Below, piece by piece: positions 54,209 through 63,681 of a stretch of 64,000 nt of DNA (position 1 is the stretch's first letter; each line of letters opens with the position of its first letter). The stretch is taken from the NCBI RefSeq assembly GCF_001406815.1, contig NZ_CVRR01000006.1:1-64000 (forward strand), read 5' to 3'. Source of the DNA: Roseburia faecis (GTDB taxonomy: Bacteria > Bacillota > Clostridia > Lachnospirales > Lachnospiraceae). Below the pieces are notes generated by a model. That model worked only from the letters and a program-made list of their open reading frames with translations. It ran no database searches and was not told the DNA's origin. A program made the translations under genes and the position numbers.

Positions 54209-54237
54209 TTGCTATTTTAAATCAAAAAAAATATACT
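54209..54237 (+). promoter_or_regulatory. FIST-MCP promoter
   Basis: TTGCTA (54209-54214), 17 bp mostly A, TATACT (54232-54237), 37 bases before the start codon. The A-rich spacer is unusual and may bend. No dyad is obvious. Confidence 0.5.
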
Positions 54238-54274
54238 ATAAGAAAAACAGATCAGATTTAAGGGGGAATTTTCC

Positions 54275-55363
54275 ATGAAAACATTCATCGGCACAGGTGT
54301 GGGACAGCCGGAAGCTGCCGTGCATCAGGCAGTACAGGGACTTACATCCCCAAGTGCAATTCTTTTTATGGCTTCTTATGAACATTTCAAAGAAACTGCC
54401 TCACGCTTAAAAGAACTTTTTCCGGATACTCCGTGTATCGGAACGATCGGAACCAGACTCGTAAACGGACAGGTGAATGATTCCGGTCTTGCGGTTCTTG
54501 GATTTTTTTCTGATGTGAAGATCCGCTGTGGTATCATCACCGAAGCCAGCCGTTGTCCGGTTGCGGGCACAACGCAGCTTCTGAAGCAGATTGCAGAGAT
54601 TTCTCCCGGCACAGACGATACGGTATGCGTGGAATATTGTACCGGCTCCGAAGAAAAGCTGGTAACCACGTTTACATCCTGTCTGGAAACAAAGGGCATC
54701 CATCTGGCAGGAGGCACCGTTTTCGGTGTCCCGGACGGCAAACCTCCGGTCGTTGCATATAACGGAGAATTATATGAAGATGCCTGCGTCTATGCACTGA
54801 TCAAAAATACAACCGGAAAAATACGTGTATACAAAGAAAACATCTATGAAAAAACATCGGCTCAGAGTCACTTTGCCACAAAAGTCGATGTGTCCCGTAA
54901 AGCACTCATCGAACTTGACGGCAGACCCGCCGCAGACGTATACAGCGCAGAACTTGGCATTCCCCGTGATAAAATCGTCGACAACGTACTGGTCAATCCT
55001 ATGGGACGTGCGGTGGGCGATCAGGTTTTTATCTCTTCCATGAACGGAATGGATGCAAACGGCACACTGACCAACTACAAACGAATCAATAAAAACGACT
55101 GCATTTATTTCTTAAGCCTCGGTGACTACAAAGCAACGGAACAGCAGACACGCCAACAGATCCAGCAGGACGCATCCCATATTTCCCTGGTTTTATCCAT
55201 TGACTGTATCTACCGGTACCTGCTCTACGAAAAAGAGGGATATTTTTCTACATATGCAAAAGACATGGCAGTTCTCGGACCACACCTTGGCATTGTCGGC
55301 GGTGGCGAACAGTATAATAACCAGCATGTAAACCAGACGATGGTCTGCGTGGTATTTGAATAG
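54275..55363 (+). CDS. FIST-domain sensory protein
   Basis: 362 residues with FIST_N (residues ~20-210: SPSAILFMASYEHFKETASRLKELFPDTPCIGTIGTR, SGLAVLGFFSDVKIRCGI, LAGGTVFGVPDG) and FIST_C (~215-350: ALIELDGRPAADVYSAELGI, VLVNPMGRAVGDQVFISSMNGMDANGTLTNYKRINKNDCIYFLS, and ILGPHLGIVGGGEQYNNQHVNQTMVCVVF-like end). No enzyme output domain and no membrane helix. FIST proteins sense small molecules; some bind heme and sense NO. It is 12 bases from a soluble MCP gene, so it probably supplies the input for that chemoreceptor. AGGGGGAA precedes the ATG. Confidence 0.88.
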   Translation: MKTFIGTGVGQPEAAVHQAVQGLTSPSAILFMASYEHFKETASRLKELFPDTPCIGTIGTRLVNGQVNDSGLAVLGFFSDVKIRCGIITEASRCPVAGTTQLLKQIAEISPGTDDTVCVEYCTGSEEKLVTTFTSCLETKGIHLAGGTVFGVPDGKPPVVAYNGELYEDACVYALIKNTTGKIRVYKENIYEKTSAQSHFATKVDVSRKALIELDGRPAADVYSAELGIPRDKIVDNVLVNPMGRAVGDQVFISSMNGMDANGTLTNYKRINKNDCIYFLSLGDYKATEQQTRQQIQQDASHISLVLSIDCIYRYLLYEKEGYFSTYAKDMAVLGPHLGIVGGGEQYNNQHVNQTMVCVVFE

Positions 55364-55375
55364 GAGGAACTTTTT

Positions 55376-56347
55376 ATGTTTGGAAAAAAGAAAACCACAG
55401 GAGCCGCAACACCTGTTCCACAGGTTTCCAATAAAAAGAAAGTAGAAGATTATCTGACATCCATGTCTTTTCTCAGCCATTTTGTCATTGACAAAAAGGA
55501 ATCTCTCGTAGAAGAAGAGATCAAGACCGTGCGCGAGATTGATAAAGTAAAAGACTCTTACACCGATGTCATTGAACACAATGCCTCGATCCGCGAAGCT
55601 GTTGATTCCCTGCAAAAAGAATTCGGGAAAATCGGAGAAATTTCCAGACAATTTACAGATGTAATCACCGGTGTGACCAGCGTATCCGATGATGCCATGC
55701 AGGATATCCGTGATCTGAAAGAAAGCTCTGCCAAAGTGGAAACGCAGTTCGCAGAGATTCATAAAATCTACGATGAATTTCAGGCCCGCTTTGATGAAAT
55801 CCATGCAACCATGCAAAACATTGTCGGCATTGCAAACCAGACCAACCTGCTGGCATTAAATGCTTCCATCGAAGCGGCCCGTGCCGGTGAACACGGAAAA
55901 GGATTTGCCGTTGTTGCAGATGAAGTCACAAAACTTTCCATTGGCATCAAAGAACTGGTGGGTGATGTAAACAAAAGTATGGAAGGTTTGCAGACAAGCT
56001 CCGAAAATCTGACGCATTCTCTGCTGGATGTACAGGATGCACTGGATGCTTCCCGCACACAGATGGACACAACCGAAAATATCTTTTCCCATATCAATGA
56101 TTCTGTGTCCGGCGTAGAAAATGTTCACCGCGGCATCAATGAGGTTGTGGAAAACTGCAGCGGACAGGTGGATCAGCTCCGGGAAGACATGGAAGCCCAT
56201 GAAACCCGTTATGCCCAGGTTCAGTCCGATATTGACGGCTTAAAGAGCCTGATGACAGAAAAGGGATTTATCTATGAGGACATTTCCAATATGATGGAAC
56301 AGGCTGATCCATTGATCGAAAATATCAAAACGGAATTAAACAAATAA
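55376..56347 (+). CDS. soluble methyl-accepting chemotaxis protein
   Basis: 323 residues, all helical, no membrane segment. The signalling tip is [40 protein letters not shown], about residues 140-185; the flanking coiled coils carry the possible methylation helices. The N-terminal ~60 residues (basic start, [28 protein letters not shown]) may dock the FIST partner. TAGGAGGAAC ribosome site. Ends six bases from the convergent glpK stop. It would relay FIST input to the CheA kinase. Confidence 0.9.
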   Translation: MFGKKKTTGAATPVPQVSNKKKVEDYLTSMSFLSHFVIDKKESLVEEEIKTVREIDKVKDSYTDVIEHNASIREAVDSLQKEFGKIGEISRQFTDVITGVTSVSDDAMQDIRDLKESSAKVETQFAEIHKIYDEFQARFDEIHATMQNIVGIANQTNLLALNASIEAARAGEHGKGFAVVADEVTKLSIGIKELVGDVNKSMEGLQTSSENLTHSLLDVQDALDASRTQMDTTENIFSHINDSVSGVENVHRGINEVVENCSGQVDQLREDMEAHETRYAQVQSDIDGLKSLMTEKGFIYEDISNMMEQADPLIENIKTELNK

Positions 56348-56353
56348 ATCTCA

Positions 56354-57853
56354 TTATTCCCCATCTTCTGCCCAGAGCCGTGCGCACCGCACGGCTCTCT
56401 GCCATCCCCTGAGCAGCTTTTTGCGCTCCCCTGCGTCCATTACCGGTTCAAACCTTCGTCCCAGCTGCCAGTTTTCCCGGATTTCATCCCTATCTTTCCA
56501 GTAACCTGCCGCAAGTCCTGCCAGATATGCCGCTCCGAGTGCTGTTGTCTCAATACATTCCGGTCGAAGTACTGCCGCATCAATGATATCTGCCTGAAAC
56601 TGTACAAGCATGTTATTTGCACTGGCTCCTCCGTCCACACGCAGACCATTCAGCGTCACGCCGGCATCCTCTTCCATGGCGTGAATGACATCTTTCGCCT
56701 GATAGGCAATAGACTCTAATGTCGCACGGATAAAATGTTCCTTTTTGCATCCCCGTGTCAGCCCGACAATCGTTCCGCGCGCATACGGATTCCAATACGG
56801 TGCCCCCATGCCGGCAAATGCAGGAACAATATAAACACCATTGGAATCCGGGACTCTCTTGGCATATTCCTCGGACTGTCCTGCGGTACGGATCATACGC
56901 ATCCCGTCCCTCAGCCACTGGATGGCCGCCCCTGCCACAAAAACACTTCCCTCAAGTGCATATTCCACTTCCCCTGCAGTACCCGCAGCAATGGTCGTAA
57001 GCAGTCCATGTCTGGAAATGATTGGTTCCTTTCCGGTATGCATCAAAAGAAAACAACCGGTTCCATAGGTATTTTTTACATCTCCTTTTTCAAAACAGCA
57101 CTGTCCGAACAATGCCGCCTGCTGGTCTCCTGCCACACCCATCACAGGAATTTTACCGCCAAAAATCTGCTCCTGTGTCTCTCCGAAGAAACCACTCGAC
57201 GGCCGCACTTCCGGCAGCATTTCTTTGGGAATGCGAAACAGCTCTAATATCTCTTCCTCCCAGCAGCATCTGTGTATGTCAAACAACATGGTTCTTGCCG
57301 CATTCGTATAATCCGTGACATGCACCGCTCCCTTGGTCAGATTCCAGATCAGCCATGTATCCACCGTGCCAAACAAAAGTTCCCCTTTTTCTGCCGCCTC
57401 ACGCGCGCCTTTCACATGATCAAGAATCCATGCGATCTTGCTTGCGGAAAAATAAGCATCCGGCACCAGACCTGTCCGCTTCTGCAGCATCGGTCCATAT
57501 CCTTTTTCTTTCAGTTCATCAATCTGTTCTGCCGTGCGCCGGCACTGCCAGACGATCGCATTGTATACGGGTTCCCCGGTCTTTTTATCCCAGACGATTG
57601 TGGTTTCGCGCTGGTTTGTGATGCCAATGGCACGGATATTTTTGGATGATGCCCCGATATTCGCCATTGCCTCTATGGCAACCGACATCTGGGAGGACCA
57701 GATTTCCCTCGGATTCTGCTCTACCCAGCCCGGCTGCGGGTAAATCTGTGTAAATTCTTTCTGTGCCATCGTGACGATTTTTCCTGCATGATCAAACAGG
57801 ATACAGCGGGAACTTGTCGTTCCCTGATCCAGTGCCATAATATATTCTTTCAT
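56354..57853 (-). CDS. glpK: glycerol kinase
   Basis: Phosphorylates glycerol to glycerol-3-phosphate. 499 residues, FGGY family: [19 protein letters not shown] at the start, [31 protein letters not shown] (glycerol-binding Arg-Glu), [36 protein letters not shown], and [19 protein letters not shown]. The ATG at 57853 is preferred over an in-frame start 18 bases upstream. No glpF or glpD neighbours. An 11-bp perfect hairpin (56374-56398) sits inside the last codons, possibly also ending the convergent MCP transcript. Confidence 0.96.
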   Translation of the reverse strand: MKEYIMALDQGTTSSRCILFDHAGKIVTMAQKEFTQIYPQPGWVEQNPREIWSSQMSVAIEAMANIGASSKNIRAIGITNQRETTIVWDKKTGEPVYNAIVWQCRRTAEQIDELKEKGYGPMLQKRTGLVPDAYFSASKIAWILDHVKGAREAAEKGELLFGTVDTWLIWNLTKGAVHVTDYTNAARTMLFDIHRCCWEEEILELFRIPKEMLPEVRPSSGFFGETQEQIFGGKIPVMGVAGDQQAALFGQCCFEKGDVKNTYGTGCFLLMHTGKEPIISRHGLLTTIAAGTAGEVEYALEGSVFVAGAAIQWLRDGMRMIRTAGQSEEYAKRVPDSNGVYIVPAFAGMGAPYWNPYARGTIVGLTRGCKKEHFIRATLESIAYQAKDVIHAMEEDAGVTLNGLRVDGGASANNMLVQFQADIIDAAVLRPECIETTALGAAYLAGLAAGYWKDRDEIRENWQLGRRFEPVMDAGERKKLLRGWQRAVRCARLWAEDGE

Positions 57854-58030
57854 AATCTGTAATCCCCCCATATGATTTTCCTATAGCTTTTCTTTTTCCT
57901 ATTTTACTGCATATTCCCATTTATCACCAGTTCATTTTCTCGTCAATTGTGGTTTTAACAACATATTTTCCATTTGCTTTCTGATAAATTACTTCTTGCT
58001 TACAAAATAAAATCAAAGGAGTATCTTATT

Positions 58031-59692
58031 ATGGAACATAAAATGTTTTGCTATCAGTGTCAGGAAACCGCAGGATGCAGCGGCTGTACCCAGATGGGTG
58101 TCTGCGGCAAAAAGCCGGAAGTAGCAGCTATGCAGGATCTGCTCGTCTATGTGAGCAAGGGATTATCCGCGGTCACAACCCAGCTGCGCAAAGAAGGAAC
58201 AAAGGTTTCAGAAGAAACCAACCATTTGATCACCTGGAATCTGTTTACCACCATCACAAATGCCAACTTCGACAATGAGGCGATCATCGCACGGATTCAT
58301 AACACTCTGTCCGTGCGCCGCACACTCATTTTACAGGTAAAAGATACCTCAGGTCTGCCGGAAGCTGCTTTCTGGGATATAAAAACAAAAGATGGCTCTG
58401 ACGCATCGGATGATGTGCTCTTTGCCAAGGCAAAAGAGGCAGGGGTTCTCTCCACAAAAGACGAGGACATCCGCAGTCTGCGTGAACTGATCACTTACGG
58501 ATTAAAAGGTTTGTCCGCTTACTCCAAGCACGCCAATGTACTGCTTTCGGATGATCCGGAAATTGATGCCTTCCTGCAGCGGGCACTCGCTGCAACACTG
58601 GATGATTCCCTCACAGCCGATGACCTGGTCGCACTCACACTGGAAACCGGAAACTATGGTGTCAGAGGCATGGCGATGCTCGATACTGCAAATACCGGTG
58701 CCTATGGCAATCCTGAAATTACCAGAGTGAATATCGGTGTGGGAAAAAATCCGGGAATTCTTGTCTCCGGTCATGATTTAAAAGATCTGGAAATGCTTCT
58801 GGAACAGACACAGGGAACCGGTGTAGATGTGTATACACACTCAGAAATGCTTCCTGCCCACTACTACCCGGCATTCAAAAAATATCCGAACTTTGTCGGA
58901 AATTACGGAAATGCATGGTGGAAACAAAAAGAAGAATTTGAACGTTTCCACGGGCCAATTCTGATGACGACCAACTGTATTGTTCCACCAAAGGACAGCT
59001 ACAAAGACCGGCTGTACACCACCGGTGCTGCCGGCTATCCGGGATGCACACACATTGATGGCGAAATCGGTGCACAGAAGGATTTCTCGGCACTGATCGA
59101 ACAGGCGAAACACTGTTCTGCTCCGGAAGAACTCGAGCACGGTGAAATCATTGGTGGCTTTGCCCACAATCAGGTACTTGCACTTGCCAGCCAGATTGTT
59201 GAGGCCGTCAACTCCGGCGCGATCAAAAAATTTGTCGTCATGGCAGGATGCGATGGACGGGCAAACTCCCGCAATTACTATACGGATTTTGCCAGAGCAC
59301 TTCCAAAAGATGCGGTTATTTTGACTGCCGGCTGTGCCAAATACAAATATAATAAACTGAATCTCGGCGATATCAACGGAATACCGCGTGTCCTTGATGC
59401 CGGACAGTGTAACGATTCCTACTCTCTGGCTGTGATTGCCCTGAAACTGAAGGAAGTATTCGGTCTCGATGATATCAACGATCTGCCGATCGTCTACAAC
59501 ATTGCATGGTATGAGCAAAAAGCAGTGATTGTGCTGCTGGCACTGTTGGCACTGGGTGTAAAAAATATCCACCTGGGACCGACCCTTCCGGCATTCCTTT
59601 CCCCGAATGTGGCAAAGATCCTCACGGACACGTTTGGCATTGCCGGAATTGGTACCGTAGAAGATGATTTAAAACTGTTTTTTGGCAAATAA
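58031..59692 (+). CDS. hcp: hybrid-cluster protein (hydroxylamine / NO reductase type)
   Basis: 553 residues. N-terminal [4Fe-4S] motif [27 protein letters not shown] with four cysteines, then the three-helix domains and hybrid-cluster ligands in the second half: [42 protein letters not shown] and [18 protein letters not shown]. Hcp reduces hydroxylamine and NO and works in nitrosative stress. The ATG at 58031, nine bases after AAAGGAG, is correct; an upstream extension to 57974 is not homologous. No Hcr partner is beside it. It is flanked by chemoreceptor genes. Confidence 0.95.
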   Translation: MEHKMFCYQCQETAGCSGCTQMGVCGKKPEVAAMQDLLVYVSKGLSAVTTQLRKEGTKVSEETNHLITWNLFTTITNANFDNEAIIARIHNTLSVRRTLILQVKDTSGLPEAAFWDIKTKDGSDASDDVLFAKAKEAGVLSTKDEDIRSLRELITYGLKGLSAYSKHANVLLSDDPEIDAFLQRALAATLDDSLTADDLVALTLETGNYGVRGMAMLDTANTGAYGNPEITRVNIGVGKNPGILVSGHDLKDLEMLLEQTQGTGVDVYTHSEMLPAHYYPAFKKYPNFVGNYGNAWWKQKEEFERFHGPILMTTNCIVPPKDSYKDRLYTTGAAGYPGCTHIDGEIGAQKDFSALIEQAKHCSAPEELEHGEIIGGFAHNQVLALASQIVEAVNSGAIKKFVVMAGCDGRANSRNYYTDFARALPKDAVILTAGCAKYKYNKLNLGDINGIPRVLDAGQCNDSYSLAVIALKLKEVFGLDDINDLPIVYNIAWYEQKAVIVLLALLALGVKNIHLGPTLPAFLSPNVAKILTDTFGIAGIGTVEDDLKLFFGK

Positions 59693-59802
59693 TCCACAAA
59701 GTCTGTTTTTTGTCTGTTTTCCTTTGACAAACGGTATTTATGAGAGGTATGATTATTATACAATTTAACGATTTTGCATATTTGGCAGAAGGAGAACATT
59801 AC

Positions 59803-61287
59803 ATGAACGAAAAACAGTATTTACGAGCCAACAAGCGGGTATTTCTCGCTGTCACCATTATCTTTGCGTATATCACGCTGACCATGCTTGCTGCACTGGC
59901 GGCCAGCCACGGGGATCACTTTGTCCGGATTATGATCCAGTGTCTGGTTTCGGTCGGTGTGATTATCCTTTCCGCACTGGGCTATCTGACCCGAAAGAAA
60001 ACGCACACCTGTGCCATCATCCTGACAACCGCCATGATGGTCGGTTATGCAGCTGTTGCTTTACTAAATACCACGGAAGGGACATGGGCTTACGCGCTTC
60101 CCCTCATTATTGCCGCCATGGTTTATCTGAATGAACGGCTTATGAAAATAATAAACAGCGTATTTCTGCTGGTAAATATCGTTCGTCTGATGCTCAGTTT
60201 TGCCCCACACGCATCTGCTGCACTGGCCAACAAGGTGCTGGCACTGTTTGTCCTGCTTCTTGTTGCATACGCTTCTATCAGTATTACACGGATGCTTGTG
60301 CTTTTCTTTGATGAAAACATGACGGAAATTACAGAAGCTGCGGATAAGCAGAAGAAAAACCACGATCAGATGCTTCTCGTTGCCGAAAATATTTCCCGGC
60401 ATTTTGAAGAAGCAATGACTGTGCTTGACAGTTTGGAAAACAGTATTGAGGTCAGCCACAGTTCTATTCAGGAAATTGCAGACAGCACCGAAAGCACCGC
60501 TGAAGCCATCCAGAAACAGGCGGTTATGTGTTCCAATATTCAGGGCAACACCGATGCGGCAGAAGCCGGCATCCACCAGATGATTGAAGCCGCACATGAA
60601 ACGGATGCTACTGTAAAATCCGGTGCACAGGTCGTCCTGGAATTAAAGGAACAGGCACAGAACGTGGAAGAAGCCAGCAATATCACGGTACAGGTCATCC
60701 AGAGCCTGACTTCAAAAGTCGAGGATGTCCAGAGCTTTGTCGGATCCATTATTGAAATTTCCAACCAGACAAATCTGCTTGCCTTAAATGCTTCCATTGA
60801 GGCTGCGCGTGCCGGGGAAGCCGGAAAAGGGTTTGCTGTGGTGGCCGATGAAATCCGCCAGCTTTCCGAACAGACAAAAAATGCCTCTGCCAACATTACA
60901 GAAATTATCGACAAATTAAACGATGACACAAAACGTGCCAACGAAAGTATCGAAAACTCAGTTGCTTCCGTAGAAAAGCAGAACGAACTGATTGAGAATA
61001 CACGGGAGAAATTCGGCAATGTCGGTGAAACCGTTGAACGCCTGATGGAAGATATCCATACGGCAGAAGAAAATATCCAGAAAATCCTTGATGCCACGAA
61101 TGTTATTTCCGATAATATTACCCACCTCTCCGCCACCGGTGAGGAAGTGGCTGCCTCTTCCACCGAAGGGCTGCGTATGGCAGATTCCACGGTGGACAAT
61201 ATGAAGGGCTGTAAAAAAGTTCTGGAGAATATTTACATGCTTGCAGAAGATATGAAAGATTCCGTAGAGCACAAAGAACTCGGATAA
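59803..61287 (+). CDS. membrane methyl-accepting chemotaxis protein
   Basis: 494 residues. Five or six membrane helices in the first ~185 residues ([99 protein letters not shown]) and no periplasmic ligand domain, so sensing may be in or at the membrane. The cytoplasmic part has the signalling tip [45 protein letters not shown]. The ATG at 59803, eight bases after AAGGAG, is chosen over an earlier start at 59740. It lies 110 bases after hcp on the same strand. Confidence 0.9.
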   Translation: MNEKQYLRANKRVFLAVTIIFAYITLTMLAALAASHGDHFVRIMIQCLVSVGVIILSALGYLTRKKTHTCAIILTTAMMVGYAAVALLNTTEGTWAYALPLIIAAMVYLNERLMKIINSVFLLVNIVRLMLSFAPHASAALANKVLALFVLLLVAYASISITRMLVLFFDENMTEITEAADKQKKNHDQMLLVAENISRHFEEAMTVLDSLENSIEVSHSSIQEIADSTESTAEAIQKQAVMCSNIQGNTDAAEAGIHQMIEAAHETDATVKSGAQVVLELKEQAQNVEEASNITVQVIQSLTSKVEDVQSFVGSIIEISNQTNLLALNASIEAARAGEAGKGFAVVADEIRQLSEQTKNASANITEIIDKLNDDTKRANESIENSVASVEKQNELIENTREKFGNVGETVERLMEDIHTAEENIQKILDATNVISDNITHLSATGEEVAASSTEGLRMADSTVDNMKGCKKVLENIYMLAEDMKDSVEHKELG

Positions 61288-61298
61288 CTCTGTCTGAC

Positions 61299-61336
61299 AA
61301 AAAGCCGGACGCCGTTTACACAACGTCCGGCTTTTT
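61299..61336. terminator. bidirectional terminator between MCP and cbiB
   Basis: AAAAAGCCGGACG (61299-61311) is exactly complementary to CGTCCGGCTTTTT (61324-61336), with a 12-nt loop and T-tracts on both strands, between convergent genes. Confidence 0.9.
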
Positions 61337-61341
61337 AATGT

Positions 61342-62298
61342 TTACAGAAAATACAAAAGTGACAGGCAAACGGCCATGCCAAGGAATGCCATCCGGTACA
61401 ACAGCACATTCGCACACCGGATATCTTCCGGTTTCACCGGACGCAGGGCATCCCCTATCGTCGGTTTCTTTACAGTCTTTCCAAAATAACTGGCATCCCC
61501 TGCCAGCTGGATGCCAAGGCTTCCCGCACAGGCACTCTCGGTCTGCGCAGAATTCGGGCTGGCATGTTTCCGGCTGTCCCTTCTCCAGATCTTCCATGCC
61601 CCGGTCCCGCTAAAACGCTTCCCCGGAAGGAAGCTTGCCACGATCATAAGCAGTGCCGCCACGCGGGATGGGATGAAATTTACCACATCATCCAGCTTTG
61701 CCGCAAATCTTCCAAAATACAGGTTCTTTTCATTCTTATATCCCACCATGGAATCCATGGTATTCACCGCCTTATAGGCAAATCCAAGCACCGGTCCGCC
61801 GACTGCCAGATAAATCATCGGCGCAATCACACCGTCGGATGCATTTTCCGCAACGGTCTCAATTGCTGCCTTTGCCACACCTGTTTCATCCAGTTGTTCC
61901 GTATCACGCCCAACGATCATGGACACTGCCTTTCGCGCTGCCGGCAGATTCTGCTTTTGCAGCTGCTCATATACCTTCATGCTTTCCACTTTCAGACACT
62001 TTGTAGCAAGAATCTGATAGGTCATAATGGCTTCCACGGCACAGCCAATCGCCGGATGCAGCCCGTATGCCCCCTCAAGGATAACGGCGGTTACACCGGT
62101 TGTCCATGCGATAACAATCACAACCATCGCAAACCCGCGCAGAAATTTTTTTGTGTCTGACAGTTCCTTTTTATTCAGTTTTTCCAGTGATGCGATCAGA
62201 TTACCAATCAGACGGATCGAATGGGGCAGCCAGTGCGGATCGCCAAACAACAGATCCAGCACAAACCCAAGAAACATCGCAAAGAAATGATAACTCAT
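61342..62298 (-). CDS. cbiB: adenosylcobinamide-phosphate synthase
   Basis: CbiB (CobD) joins cobyric acid to aminopropanol phosphate, attaching the lower-ligand arm. 318 residues, membrane protein: [31 protein letters not shown] start with the FGDP motif, then [81 protein letters not shown]-like block. It overlaps the phosphatase gene by four bases. With the next two genes it forms a compact cobalamin-tail operon. Confidence 0.94.
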   Translation of the reverse strand: [318 protein letters not shown]

Positions 62299-62969
62299 AC
62301 TTTTTCTTTTAACTCCATTTTATTCTCTTGTAAGGACAGGCGCAGATGATAGCCCTCGGCATTTTTTACCTGATACGAAAAATAATCACCGCCACAGTAG
62401 TGCGAAAGCAGCGCCATGATCGTACCCCCGTGAACCACAGCCGCCACCGGAAGCGGCTCCTGTATCATACAGTTGTCTTCCGTTTCCTTGCATTGTGGAC
62501 ACGCTCTGTATGCCAGCTGCTGCCGGATCTGTTCCATAACCAGCTCCATCCCATCCACACATCTTGCGATAAAAGCCTCCCGGCTCTCACCTCCCGGAAA
62601 TGCCAGCGTTCCACCACTGTCAATCCATGCCTGATAGCGCGGATCTCCATTCAGCTGTGCATAATTCTTTCCTTCAAATTCTCCAAAATCCATTTCACGC
62701 CATGGATCAATTTCGATCTGTGGAATTTGCGGAAATAAAATTTCTGCGGTCTGCCGGCAGCGAAGCATGGGACTTACAAATACATATGGCATATCCCATG
62801 TCCTGCATACCTGTGCCCATTGGTCTTTTCTTTTCTCCAGCTGCTGTCTGCCGTCCTCCGAAAGCGGTTCATCCGTCTGTCTGCCAATATACCGGTGTTC
62901 TACATTTCCCAGCGTCATTCCATGCCGGATTAGATACAGTTCTATTTGATTCTCTGTCCAATTCCACAT
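62295..62969 (-). CDS. cobC: histidine phosphatase, probable alpha-ribazole phosphatase (CobC-like)
   Basis: 224 residues. RHG motif ELYLIRHGMTLGNVEHRYIGRQTDEPLSEDGRQQL, then VSPMLRCRQTAEILFP, the acid WREMDFGEFEGKNYAQLNGDPRYQAW and PVAAVVHGGTIMALLSHY with the second His. GEFEGK and the DEPLS phrase match CobC-type phosphatases that dephosphorylate alpha-ribazole phosphate. Context between cbiB and a CobU-like gene supports the role. The N-terminus (MWNWTENQI) overlaps the upstream gene by 28 bases. A closely spaced insertion (ACPQCKETEDNCM) in the middle is unusual. Confidence 0.8.
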   Translation of the reverse strand: MWNWTENQIELYLIRHGMTLGNVEHRYIGRQTDEPLSEDGRQQLEKRKDQWAQVCRTWDMPYVFVSPMLRCRQTAEILFPQIPQIEIDPWREMDFGEFEGKNYAQLNGDPRYQAWIDSGGTLAFPGGESREAFIARCVDGMELVMEQIRQQLAYRACPQCKETEDNCMIQEPLPVAAVVHGGTIMALLSHYCGGDYFSYQVKNAEGYHLRLSLQENKMELKEKV

Positions 62970-63286
62970 ACAATCCGTTCCACCCTTTCTGCTTTTGCTG
63001 CAATTTCACAAAGCAGCCGTCCCAGCCGCTCACGATATTCCCGCTCGAACGAATCAAGCGGCACAATTCCGCTGCCTACTTCATCGCAGATAATTACTGT
63101 ATCCGGATGTTTTTCCAGATAAGCCATACTTTCTGCTTCCGGGGATGGAGACTTCGGGGCACTTTCCTGCAATTTCTCTCGAAACCATTCTTCAAAATTG
63201 TCCCAGATCCGTGCTTCCGCGATGCCCCGCACCTGTGTTACATATACTTTTTTCCCCTGAGCAGTGCCGCCAATGTATAATTCCAT
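62942..63286 (-). CDS. short CobU-like protein
   Basis: 114 residues versus about 180 for CobU, which phosphorylates adenosylcobinamide and adds GMP. The N-terminal P-loop is degenerate: MELYIGGTAQGKKVYV keeps GG-GK but lacks the SGKS/SGKT form. The C-terminal half keeps the family block VIICDEVGSGIVPLDSFEREYRERLGRLLCEIAAKAERVERIVCGIGQRIK. The middle region with the GMP-attachment His is missing or much changed. It may be a reduced or regulatory relative, or a nucleotide-binding subunit. First gene of the cobU-like/cobC/cbiB operon. No cobalamin riboswitch is visible in the 140 bases upstream. Confidence 0.7.
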   Translation of the reverse strand: MELYIGGTAQGKKVYVTQVRGIAEARIWDNFEEWFREKLQESAPKSPSPEAESMAYLEKHPDTVIICDEVGSGIVPLDSFEREYRERLGRLLCEIAAKAERVERIVCGIGQRIK

Positions 63287-63361
63287 ACTTCAAACTCCAA
63301 TTAGAATTGATATAAAAATATTCTATCATATTTTTCTCATATAGTGAAAATTTGTTTTTAT

Positions 63362-63404
63362 TGCAACTATATATAGTTGCAGTTTGTTTGTTTTTGAGTA
63401 TAAT
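63362..63404 (+). promoter_or_regulatory. hicAB promoter with 20-bp palindrome
   Basis: TGCAACTATATATAGTTGCA (63362-63381) is a perfect 20-bp palindrome whose right end overlaps a possible -35 (TTGCAG). A TATAAT -10 lies at 63399-63404, 22 bases before the ATG. Likely the HicB autorepression site. Confidence 0.7.
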
Positions 63405-63426
63405 GTAATTAACAGGGGGGCATCAT

Positions 63427-63681
63427 ATGGGACAGAAAGAAAAATTAATTCAACGTCTAAAATCCAGACCAAAAGATTTTACATTTCAGGAAGCGGAAAC
63501 CCTGCTCGGATATTTAGACTATAAACGCTCAAATAAAGGAAAAACCAGTGGTTCACGCGTTGTTTTCGAAAGCACAGAACACGCAAATATATTGTTACAT
63601 AAACCACATCCAAATAACGAACTGAAAAATTATCAGATCAAACAGCTTATTACTTTTTTAGAACAGGAGGGATTATTATGA
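63427..63681 (+). CDS. hicA: HicA-family mRNA interferase toxin
   Basis: 84 residues: EKLIQRLKSRPKDFTFQEAETLLGYLDYKRSNKGKTSGSRVVFES, the dsRBD-like fold of HicA, followed by ILLHKPHPNNELKNYQIKQLITFLEQEGLL with the catalytic histidine in HKPHP. HicA cuts mRNA and is neutralised by HicB. AGGGGGGCATC ribosome site. Stop overlaps the next ATG (ATGA), so toxin and antitoxin are coupled. The order toxin then antitoxin is normal for hicAB. Confidence 0.92.
   Translation: MGQKEKLIQRLKSRPKDFTFQEAETLLGYLDYKRSNKGKTSGSRVVFESTEHANILLHKPHPNNELKNYQIKQLITFLEQEGLL

Noticed and set aside
56374-56398. 11-bp hairpin as a terminator for the MCP gene at 55376
   Set aside because: It lies within the glpK coding end and has no T-run; kept only as a remark.
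57920-57960. HcpR/FNR-type site (TTGT...ACAA) upstream of hcp
   Set aside because: The half-sites are too short and one base off the usual 16-bp spacing.
63287-63426. Cobalamin riboswitch before the cobU-like gene
   Set aside because: Only 140 AT-rich bases, with no B12-box-like sequence.
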